From Neoarius graeffei (Eukaryota; Chordata; Actinopteri; Siluriformes; Ariidae), in assembly GCF_027579695.1 (NCBI RefSeq), contig NC_083592.1:37036714-37100713 (forward strand): a stretch of 64,000 bases of DNA, given 5' to 3'. Of the stretch, positions 23,245 to 35,000 are shown piece after piece. How positions within the stretch are numbered: position 1 is the stretch's first letter; each line of letters opens with the position of its first letter. The notes under the pieces were generated by a model, which was given only the letters and a program-made list of their open reading frames with translations, did no database searches and was not told where the DNA came from. Position numbers and translations under genes: made by a program.

Positions 23245-23774
23245 CACTACCGTTCAAAAGTTTGGGGTCACCCAGACAATTTTGTGTTTTCCATGAAAAG
23301 TCACACTTTTTTATTTCCCACCACAAGTTGTAAAATGAATAGAAAATATAGTCAAGACATTTTTCTGGCCATTTTGAGCATTTAATCGACCCCACAAATG
23401 TGATGCTCCAGAAACTCAATCTGCTCAAAGGAAGGTCAGTTTTATAGCTTCTCTAAAGAGCTCAACTGTTTTCAGCTGTGCTAACATGATTGTACAAGGG
23501 TTTTCTAATCATCCATTAGCCTTCTGAGGCAATGAGCAAACACATTGTACCATTAGAACACTGGAGTGAGAGTTGCTGGAAATGGGCCTCTATACACCTA
23601 TGGAGATATTGCACCAAAAACCAGACATTTGCAGCTAGAATAGTCATTTACCACATTAGCAATGTATAGAGTGGATTTCTGATTAGTTTAAAGTGATCTT
23701 CATTGAAAAGAACAGTGCTTTTCTTTCAAAAATAAGGACATTTCAAAGTGACCCCAAACTTTTGAACGGTAGTG
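23245..23774. mobile_element. Tc1/mariner-type MITE, copy 2
   Basis: Same family as copy 1, opposite orientation. Ends cactaccgttcaaaagtttg and its inverse; TA at 23243-23244 and 23775-23776. Confidence 0.93.
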
Positions 23775-23776
23775 TA

Positions 23777-24325
23777 CATTTACATATTTATCTTTTAAGG
23801 CTGACAATACATGGATAAAAACGTGTTATGTAACAAAGAAAACATTTAATCATTGATATGTTGAGGCTTTCAGGTAAGTCGATCAATACTTTGCAACAGT
23901 TTCTCTGGAGCTTCACAAGGTGCAGGTTTTTTTTTTTTTCCAAGACCGAGAATAAAGAGAGGCTGTTGAGGTCATGACTGTTTTGTTTATAGCTGCTATA
24001 TAACATCAAAACTAACTGGAACTCATTTGTTTCATGGACATTCCACAACATTTAAATGTAACTATAAATGGTTTAGGAAAGCATGTGTCTTTCTTTAATA
24101 AACTGTAATAAAATTGTAATGGTGAATTTCTGTGGTACAAGAGGAATAAAAACACTTTGGGATGGGTTGTGATTGGAAAATAATCAATACCATGTCGTTG
24201 ATTATTTTCCTGTACAAGCATGCCCCGTAGTGTTTTAATCCCCACTTAATATACTCCTGTAAAGCATTTTAAGGGATTTCAAATGAGCTGATTTTTTTTT
24301 TTTTTAAACTCGCCCTGTCTCATAG
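23777..24325. other. Unassigned sequence upstream of the first recognised exon
   Basis: AT-rich intron sequence with a T-run before the 24326 splice acceptor. No exon recognised. Confidence 0.5.
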
Positions 24326-24463
24326 GAAGCCCATGTGTTTATCAGTGCGTCTAATAAAGATGAGCTGACTGAGGAAAAGATTGCAGCTGTTCTGGCAAAA
24401 GTTCGACCACCGATGGAGAGATTTAGAAGAAACTCGAGACCAACAGCGAAAGAAGAGACCGTG
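24326..24463 (+). CDS. dbnl: Drebrin-type gene, exon encoding the end of ADF-H
   Basis: Acceptor tctcatag, donor gtaaga, 46 codons in phase 0. Begins [19 protein letters not shown], matching the last strand and helix of the ADF-H fold in DBNL and DBN1. Followed by a basic linker ([10 protein letters not shown]). Confidence 0.9.
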
Positions 24464-27400
24464 GTAAGAGACCATGCTTGAAAACACTTGAGCCTTTAAG
24501 GACTTGCTGTGCCATTGAAATGAATCACACACCTGGTCTGTGTTTTTACTGTTCACAGGGAACAAACTACAGGAAGACGAACGCTGCCATGGAGATGAGA
24601 TGGATTAACAGAGACTCCTTCTGGGCACGTGCAGAGGTGCAGACTTTTAAACTCTCTACTACGCTATATCTCTGCGATCTGAAAGCTAATCAAACACACA
24701 GGTTGTTTTGAATTAATATAGTACAATAAGTACAGTAACATACTTTGAGGAAGTAAAAGAATCTCGTTAAAATCAGGGCTTTGAACCAGAATTTTTTTCC
24801 TATTGGTTCGTTCCGAACAGAAACGGAATTTTAACGTTTCCGGTTTTGGGTTCCACCATTAAATAGACGTTCCCGAACCGGTTAGAACAAAAAAATTTTG
24901 TTCCCGGAACGGTTAATTACGTTCCCTGTCAGCTGTTTAACAAATGGCTATAAAATTATGTCTCTGTCTCATCCAGCTTAAGCCAAATGTAGGCTAATTC
25001 TATTACAACCTTCATTAAATAAGACAAGAAATAATTCAAAACAATTATTATTTCAAATGTTGGCGATTTGGATTCTCAGTATGTCTTCCCATCTACACAA
25101 ACAGAAAAAGTGCCAAAAATGAAAGATAATTCGTTTAGTGCGTTACCAAAGGCTAGTCAGGCCCTATAGAGGGCTACCGCATGACGTCACCGCGCCGCGA
25201 GATTTTGTTAGGCGCCATATTGGAAGACCAAGTACACATCTATGCAAGTACATACATACATAAAACAAACTACCGGTACACCTGAAATGTAGCCAGGGCC
25301 GGTTCTGCCCTAATCTGGACCCGGGTGCAACATTGCGCAAACCCCCCCCCAAAAAAAAAACAGTCTAAATCAGGACAACCATCACATAACTATAACTATA
25401 AACATTTTATATCAACTATTTTAACTAAATGGGCTATAATCAATAAGCCTGCAAGCAGTCACGGCGGGCTGCCTCAGAAAAGTAACCATTTGTCCTACCT
25501 TAAAACTCGTTTTGCATTTTCTGCCTCCTTTTTTGTATTTTCGACCCTCCGTTTATTTTCTTTCCTTTTCTGAAAACCCGATTTGTGTCCAGACATTTTG
25601 TTCTGCTACCAACGAACTCACTCGTCAGGTCTCGTCTCTCGAGCCCGCGATGATTCCCGTGGGAAGGGCAACAATTGATACATTTTTACAAACAGCCAAT
25701 AAACAGCCAATAGGGAGGTTGCAACGTTCAGGCTCTTCTTTGCTCAGACACTCAGTAATGCACTTACTCACTTATTATCACGTGGAGAAGTGATAGCAGT
25801 CCACCTTCCCGCTCTCTCCATTCAGTCAGCGAACGTCACACAGGAAGTGAACCCCAGCGGGTCATAGAAACTTGCGCAGGAGAAGAATGACTTTTTTATT
25901 TGTAGGCTACGGAAACTTTGAGGAACGAAATAAAAACCGGTATTAACCGGTTACCATTATTTTTAATAAGCGTTTCTGTTCCGGAACATAAAAAATAATA
26001 AAGTTTCTGGTTTCGTTTCTGTTCCATGTGAAATAGAAAAAGTTCCCGGTTTTTGTTTTCGTTCCTTCAACCGGTTCAAAGCCCTGGTTAAAATCTACAC
26101 TATTGTAGTGCTCTGTTAAAGTTGAGATAATTGATCCTTCCCCACCTGCCTCCTGTGTCTCAGCGTGAGGAAGAGGAGAGGAAGGAGGAGGAGAAGAGGA
26201 AGGCTATGGAGGACAGGAGACGCCGGGAGAGAGAAAGAGTTCTGCAGGAAAGGAAAGAGGCTGAGGAGAGAGACAGAAAGATGAACGAAAAACTGCAGAT
26301 GATCGAGGAGCAAAAGTGATTAGTACTTCAATGGGCATTGATGCACACATTACAACCCCAAATCAGAAGAAGTTGGGATGGTGAAGCGTTTACCACTTTG
26401 TAGTGTTGCCATTCGTTCTCACAACATTTAAAAGATGTTTAGGGACTGAAGAAGTGCTGCAGGTGTTATTTTGTCCAATTTTTCCTGCAAACAGGTCTGA
26501 AGGTGTGCAACAGTACGTCAGGGTCGTCAGGGTCATATTTTTCGTTTCAAAATTCGCCACGCGTTCTCTATTGGGGACAGAGAGGACAGGCACCCTCTTC
26601 TTCCTCAGCCCTGTCTTTGTAATGTGTACAGAATGTGGTTCTGCATTGTCTTGTTGAAATATCCCTGGAAAAGGTGTCGTCTTGAAGGCAGCATATGTCG
26701 CTCCAATGTACTTTTCTGCATTAATGCTGCCATCACAGAAGCGTAAGCTACCTTTGGCAAGGGCACTGACAACCCCATACCATGACAGACCCTGTTTATT
26801 TGTTGCTGGTTACAGTCTGGATGGTCCTTTTCGTCTTTGGTCCAGAGCACATGGTTTCGATTTATTACAAACAAAAAAAAAAGCCTGGAATACCAATTTG
26901 TCTGACCACAATACACATTTCCACTGTGTGATGGTCCATCCCAGATGCCTCTGAGCCCGGAGAAGTCAATGACACTTCTGGACACAGTTAATATAAGTGC
27001 TCCTTTTTGCATCGTAAAGTTTTCACGTTCACTTGTGGATGTAACTCTGTATTGTAGTGCTTGACAAAGGTTTGCCGACGTAATCTCAAGCCCATGCGGT
27101 TATATCAGCTATAGATGAAGGACGGTTATCTGTGAAGATTCTCAGTCATCCAGGTCATAGTAAACTGTGGGTGGTAAAAGAGAGCAACTGGACTTGCTTG
27201 AAGGTTCTTGAAGACGTTTCACCTCTCGTCCGAAAGGCTTCTTCAGTTCTGTCTGACTAATAGGGACTCGGGAGTATCCGGTATTAGAGGATAAATACCT
27301 GATACTCCCTATTAGTCAGACAGAACTAAAGAAGCCTTTCGGATGAGAGGTGAAACGTCTTCAAGAACCTTCAAGCAAGTCATGAAGGACGGTTCTTGAT

Positions 27401-30400
27401 GCAGTGCCGCACTGAGGGATCGGAGATCACGGCTGTTCAGCTTAGGCTTGCGCCCTTGACCTTTACACGTTGAAATTCCTCCACATTCCTTGAATTGTTT
27501 AATGATATTATGCACCATAGAGGGTGAAATATCCAAATCCCTTCATATTTTCCTTTAAGGGACATTGTTTTTAAACATTTCAATAATTTTCTCATGCGTT
27601 TGTTGACAAACCAGAGATTCTCGGCCCATCTTTGCTCCTCAAAGACTAGGCCTTTCCTGGATACTGATTTTATACCAAATCATGATTACAATCGGGGCGG
27701 CACGGTGGTGTAGTGGTTGGCGATGTTGCCTCACAGCAAGAAGGTCCGGGTTCGAGCCCCGTGGCCGGCGAGGGCCTTTCTGTGCGGAGTTTGCATGTTC
27801 TCCCCGTGTCCGCGTGGGTTTCCTCCGGGTGCTCCGGTTTCCCCCACAGTCCAAAGACATGCAGGTTAGGTTAACTGGTGACTCTAAATTGACCGTAGGT
27901 GTGAATGTGAGTGTGAATGGTTGTCTGTGTCTATGTGTCAGCCCTGTGATGACCTGGCGACTTGTCCAGGGTGTACCCCGCCTTTCGCCCGTAGTCAGCT
28001 GGGATAGGCTCCAGCTTGCCTGCGACCCTGTAGAACAGGATAAAGCGGCTAGAGATAATGAGATGAGATGATTACAATCACCTGTCGACATCACATCTCT
28101 CTCTAGCCGCTTTATCCTTCTACAGGGTCGCAGGCAAGCTGGAGCCTATCCCAGCTGACTACGGGTGAAAGGCGGGGTACACCCTGGACAAGTCGCCAGG
28201 TCATCACAGGGCTGACACATAGACACAGACAACCATTCACACTCACATTCACACCTACGGTCAATTTAGAGTCACCAGTTAACCTAACCTGCATGTCTTT
28301 GGACTGTGGGGGAAACCGGAGCACCCGGAGGAAACCCACGCGGACACGGGGAGAACATGCAAACTCCGCACAGAAAGGCCCTCGCCGGCCCCGGGGCTCG
28401 AACCCAGGACCTTCTTGCTGTGAGGCGACAGCGCTAACCACTACACCACCGTGCCGCCCCGACATCACATCATTATTTAATTGTTTTACCTCATTACTAG
28501 CCCTAAACCGCTCTGTCCCAACTTTTTTTTTTTCTTTTCTTTTTTGGATGTGTTACAGGCCTGAAATGCAGGAATGGATGTATATTAACAAATGAAATGA
28601 AGTTGATCAGACAAAACATGAAATATCTTGCGTTCATACTGTCTGCAATGAAATACAAGTGAAAGTAAATTTAGAAATCACTGCTTTCTTTTTTTTTAAT
28701 TTGCATTTTCCATACCGTCCCAACTTTTTCTGATTTGTTTTATTATTATTATTATTTTATTATTATCAACATCATTTAATCTATTAGGTTTAACTGATGT
28801 TTATGCATCATCATGAGCAAAACTGTCAAATAATAATTTAAAACAAATCAAAATATTTGCTTAAAAATGTTGAATGTGGGATAAATTATCAAATAATTTC
28901 TTCTATCAATAACTAGGAGCTAATGGAATCATTTATTGGCTTTATTACCCCGTTATAACAAAGTAAACCACATTTTAAGTCCAGTTGGACAACCGTCCTT
29001 CCAGTTATGTTAAATGAAATGTCTTGCAATCAGTGTATCCTATATGTAGTAACTGTAACCCCTAACTGTCTTGTGTGCTTTAGGGATGTAACGGAGTCGA
29101 CAAATACATTAATCCGAATGAACAAATGAAATTAAACTTGCAGGACAGAGAAAGACCATGTTCATTAAAGGTCCCATGGCATGAAATTTTCACTTTCTGA
29201 GGTTTTTTAACGTTAAAATGAGTTCCTCTGACCTTCTTAAGTCACCCCAGTGGCTAGAAATTTCATAATGTGTAAACCAAACTATGCCCAACATTTGAGA
29301 ATGGCGCGTCAAAACGGCGCGTTGATAAGCTCTTCCCTTTACTACATCAGCAAGGGAGATGATCCCCACGCCCCCCCCTCTGGATTCCCACCCACTGTAT
29401 GGATTGCCCGCCCAGTTGTAGTGAGTAGACCATAGAGGACACAACAATATGGCATCACCTAAGCGAGCGAAACATGGAAATTGCGCTGTACATGGATGTG
29501 ACAACACAGAAAAGAGTCTGTTTTTACTGCCGACGGGAGAGCCCCTGAAGACGCAGTGGCTTAATTTTATTTACTTCAATAATACGCCGTCGAGTCTACC
29601 TAAGACGGTGTATGTTTGTCGGAAGCATTTTACTGATGAATGTTTCCACAACTTGGGACAGTACAGGGCAGGTTTTGCACATCAACTGTCACTGAAGCCT
29701 GGGTCCGTACCAAGCATCCCTGCCGCATCAGCCACAAACACCGAACAAGTAAGTGTATAACTGGTCGTTTTGCCGTGTTTTAAAATCGGTGCCACGTTAG
29801 CCTTGCAATGGCTACATTAGCTGTGCAGCTAACCGCTTCCTGCAGTTAGCCAGGTAATCTGCGCTACAAAACTAAAAAGCATGCAGCATGCTCTGTTATA
29901 ATAGCCAATCAAAACAGTTTTTACAAAGACACCCACATTCTTTTTTTTAAGTCACTCATTCATTTTATTTGTTTGTTTGTTCAGTAAAAACCCAAACATT
30001 TGTTGAATTTATTTTATTTCCTCGCGTCGCACCTTAATGACGTCAGCGCGCGGTATTTTTCCCTTCGCGGTTTGTTCCTTCTCTCTCGCCATAGTAAGAC
30101 ACCCACATCCGCTTGTTCTGACCCACTGGAGGTAGCGTCACAGTGCTGTTAGCCAATCAGAGGTAACACGTTTACATGTCATGAATATTAATTATAAGAC
30201 CCGCCCCCACCCTCTACCCTTCCCCGCCTCCTGCTTCTCATTAGCAAAACGACGCACTGGGAAAAGCGCTGAAATGGGGCTTTCTCCCAGGAGGCTATAT
30301 CTACGTGCCGAGGGTTCATTTCGAGAAAGGCTGCGGATATAACATCCGGAAACCTCCACGAGCCCGTTTAAAGCATCAACAAACCACCATGCCATGGGTC

Positions 30401-31977
30401 CTTTAACATGAATGTGCAGTGCTGCATGATTCATTCATTCATCCAAAATTATATCTGTTTGAGTGGGATTAAAATAACAGTCCTCCCCCCTCCAGTGTTT
30501 CTTTGGAGGATTGTGGTCAGATTCATGTTTAATATTTTTAAAAATCCTTTCCGGTTTACCATTGCTTTATTGCTGTACTCCACTACAGTGCTCACACTAG
30601 CTGATAAATAGAAGTTTTTGCACTAAACTATCCCATCATGCACCACAGAACTGAAGGACTTGAGGACTTGTCTGATAGATCTATGCTACAAAACTGTAAT
30701 GGTCACTATAATGTAACCGCGCTTTAAAAAAAAAAAAATCCACATACTACTGCAGGCATTTTTGGTAGCACTGAATCCTTCACATGCATTCAAATGCAAG
30801 AATAAAACTGTAAAATTAATAAAACTCTCTTGTATGGTTTCACTTAAAAGTGTGTTCTGCATGCTGCTTTGATACTACTGAAGTTTTTAGTCCGCATGTG
30901 AGAACAGCTGAAAAATGAGCAGCGGGACATGGAAGATGACAAATACAATGTTTGGTGTTTTTGTTTTTCCAGGAGATTGGATGCCAAACGTCGGGAAGAA
31001 TCTAGAAGACAAGAGAAATCTCGATGGGTGAGTAAGTTTATATGTTGTTAAAAAAGAAGGTTAGGGTTTCACTACTAGAGAGTTAGGACTCTTCAGTGTG
31101 TAATCTGATCATGTTCATGAGATGAATGTGTCTGATGGACAGGAGGAGCAGCAGAAAGAGCATGAAGAAGAGATGCGGGCTCGCCTCCGACGCAGCGAGT
31201 CCATAGAGAAAGCAGCCGTGAGTGTTTTATGGATTCACTGGTTTATCATATTTGGAAAGGAAAAACTTCACAGCTTTTGGCTCGGTTTGTATTTGTAATG
31301 ATTCCTCTTGTGATCACTAGGAGGCAGCAGCCCTCATTTCCCAGCGCTCCATGAACCCACGAGAGTTTTTCAGGCAGCTGTCACAAAGCTCCACCAGCCC
31401 TGTATCCCCACGCTCAGGTAAGTGTTAGAGAAGCAACCTACCAAATCAGTGCGTCATTAAGTGCAGCGTAGCACAATCCGTTTTTCTTGTTGTTAAATAT
31501 CCAGGCAAACCTCCATTCCGTCGTTACCAGCGCAGTTTGACGGACACCGCATTCATCTTCGAGAGAGCCAGTGCCAGTAGCGGTCCCACTTCTCCACTCA
31601 GCCCGTCTGTCACATCCCCTTTCTCTCGCACACCGACCAGCCCTTTCAATCGCTGCATTTCTCCAACCAGTCCAGGATTCCGTCCAATAACATCTCCCCA
31701 AAGCCATCATACCCCTGTGAGGACTCCTCCCTCATCTCCTGTTGAGTGCTCTGCCCCACCAGTGTCCTCTCTGCCCAGCCTGCCAGATTCTAAAACTCCT
31801 CCACCTCAGTCTGCTCTTCCTGATCTTCCTGCTGCCCAGGTCTCTGCTGTCACTGAGTCGTCAGGTGAGGTCGAGAGGAAATCATTCAGTGCAGATGTTA
31901 GTGAAGAGGAACCTGCTACTGTCCTAAACGCTCCATCTGCACCCCTGCCTGAGAACCCAGTTCCATTGAAGGGTAAG

Positions 31978-32043
<66 letters not shown>

Positions 32044-35000
32044 GGTTCATTTCAGATAGACAACTTGAATCTGATGAGAGTGTGATTTGAATGACTAACA
32101 CTAATTTGTTTGTAAATGTACATCAGGGTATATGAATGTTGCCTGTTTAGCATGCTACCAACATCAGGAAGTACTGCACACCAGATGGTGGAAAAATAGA
32201 GATGTCTGTATCACGTTTGTGAATCTTATTTTAAGGTGTTTAAAGACACTCACCCCCCCCCCCCCCCCCCCAAAAAAAAAAAAAAAAAAACAGAGAGAGA
32301 GAGTGGGGTCCACATTGAAAAGCAAGCATTTAAAAAAAACCCAAAAAACTGGAAATACATGGAAGATTTTAGAACTTTGAAGTATTTAAAACAAGGAAAG
32401 TAAATATTCAAGATATTGAATAATTTAACATTCAGTATTTAAATAATATTGAGTGGTATATCAGATGTAGCCTATTCAGCTAACATGATATTGAACGAGT
32501 CAAAGACGAGTTTGGTATCATGCTAGCTGAATGGAATATATCTGATATACCACGAAAAAAGCCAGCCAATATTTTTTTTTTTTTTGGGCTTTTTGCACCT
32601 TTATTGGATAGGACAGTGTAGAGACAGGAAATGAGCAGGAGAGAGAGATGGGGAGGGATCGGGAAATGACCTCGGGCCGGAATCAAACCCGGGTCCCCGG
32701 ATTTATGGTATGGCGCCTTATCCACCTGAGCCACGACGCCCCCATTATTATTATTTTTTATTATAATACACTCTATTCATATCACCATTCTGGAAAACCA
32801 ACACTAGCTTACCCGTGAATTGGTGCGATTAGCGTGGTAGTGCAGTCACCTTCCAGATGGTATAGCATTCATCAGTAGTGTTAGCGAATGCTAATAAAGT
32901 AGCAAATAATAATAAAATAGCGAATGCTAGCGCCCGAGAAACTAAGATCTCGGTCTCCAGACTCTTCTTCCACGCACGCTTGCTACAGTATTTTTCACTC
33001 GTACTTAAGTATTCATTTCCCTGTGCAATTTCCTTCGTTACTTTTAAAATCAACATCGACAACTACACACAACGGAACTACCTGGCAGCCAAAAATTCTC
33101 TCAAAATCTTCCGTATTTAATGAAGTAAACCTGGCGGTTTTACAAATTGTCAGTCACTCACTAGCGTGGAAGTTTTACATCTCTGACGGATCTCTTTTCC
33201 AGTTTTTCGATGTCCGTTGGTATGTTTTTCTCTTGTAAATATGCGTGAAGAATATATAATGAAGTTTTGGTAGCCTTTTGGGTGTTCAGCGCATCTTTCC
33301 CTTTCCTGGCGAACACAGAAATGGTTATGCGCATGTGCAACAGGAAAGTTTTTCAGTGGATATTCGCATCAGCTCTGACGTGTGATGTCATGTCTCGACA
33401 ACCATGCAATATCGTAACAATATTGCACGCTCATTCTCCATTGGCTAGAGTGATGTAATACACGTAGGATAAGCGATATGCTAACAATATTGCATGCTAT
33501 CAAACCAAATGAATGAAACCTGCTAGAAGGGAATGGAATACATGCTTTTATTCCATTGAGAAAGTGTCCTGTATGGATAATGATCTGTACTATTTCTAGG
33601 TCCATATTTAAATTATTTTGCACAAACTCGTCACGTCTTTGCCAGCTTGAGTGCCAAGCTGTCATTAAAGCAGGAATACTCTGATATAAGAAACTCTGAA
33701 ACCCATGTAAATGTTTCAAAGATTCCACTTTCTAATATTATTGTTGTCCATAATATAATTTGTAATGAAAATTGTTGTGGTGTTGGTAAATTAGAAAAGA
33801 ATGAATATAGAAGTATTCTCACTAAAACACTCAAACTTTTGGAGACCACTCGTGAACATATAACCTTAATGGATTTACAAACCAATTAGATTTGGGGATT
33901 GGCATTGTGGATATTGAGTTTAAAACATTTATCTACTGTGTGTGAAGTATAAATTACTAGTATTTAGTCTGTTCGTTATCTTAAAAGAGCCAGTTTCAGA
34001 GTTCCTCAGCGATACCCGCATGTCGAGTGAGATAGAGGAAGAGTTAATAATCATCATTGGCCCAGAGGAAGAAGAGCCAGAATTACCACTGGAAGCATGC
34101 ACCGCCTATCTTCCATCCACAGAAACATCCTGCAGCTCAGAGGGTCCAGCTAAAGAGGAGCAGGCTGACATGGCACGATCAGAAGCCGTCGCAGTTTTCC
34201 ATCTTGCTGAGGTGGAGGAACCTATAGAGGAGGAAGAACCAGAGCAGGAGGGAGATGAACAAACAGCAGAGTTTGGTTTAAGCAGGGAACAACCAGAGTC
34301 TGAAACATCAGCCAGTGATGAACCAACCCTGGTAGAAGAGACTGAGGCTGATGTTAAAGATGAAACGGGCAAGTCGAAAGATATTTCAACAGGAGTGTAA
34401 TAATATTCACACAGGAGTATAGCGATATTCCGCGGCACGGTTTGTTCTTGAGTCTTTAATCATCTCTTCATGTTTGCAGAGGTGTGTGTGGAGGAGACTA
34501 AGAACTTTGTGATTGAAGAAGAAAGGCCAGACCAGAATGGCATATGTCCTCAGAATGGTACAGGTAATGGGATTCATGTTTAGTTCCCCCAATACAGATA
34601 AAGAGCCATGGATTAAAGATGGCAATATGTGCTTTAGCTTTGGAGTGGATTCCAAGTAATCCCTTAACAATCTGACTGATAGGGGTGTACAGAGAAGATG
34701 AAGATAATCTAATACATCATGCACTCAGAGGCTCGGGTTGAAATTATGGATTCTCTTCAGTGACTGGTATTTTCTGAAGGGCGCAGTACTACGCCAGTCA
34801 CTGAAGAGAATCCGTAATTACCGGAGCCTCTCAGTGCATGGTATATATATATATATATATATATATCATTATCTCAAGCCACTTTATCCTTCTACAGGGT
34901 CGCAGGCAAGCTGGAGCCTATCCCAGCTGACTACGGGCGAAAGGCGGGGTACACCCTGGACAAGTCGCCAGGTCATCACAGGGCTGACACATAGACACAG

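Larger units (their letters stand above)
26353..28738 (-). mobile_element. Decayed Tc1-like element with three nested insertions
   Basis: The left end tacaaccccaaatcagaaga and the right end near 28706-28735 (ccgtcccaactttttctgat) are inverted; the last bases on the right are lost. The interior keeps transposase fragments on the minus strand. Nested insertions: a foldback piece (27128-27381) and two SINEs (27694-28067, 28098-28459). It sits in the intron between the exons ending 26315 and starting 30973. Confidence 0.85.

Noticed and set aside
34106..34438. Minus-strand Ser-rich frame
   Set aside because: Antisense shadow of the acidic drebrin-type exon.
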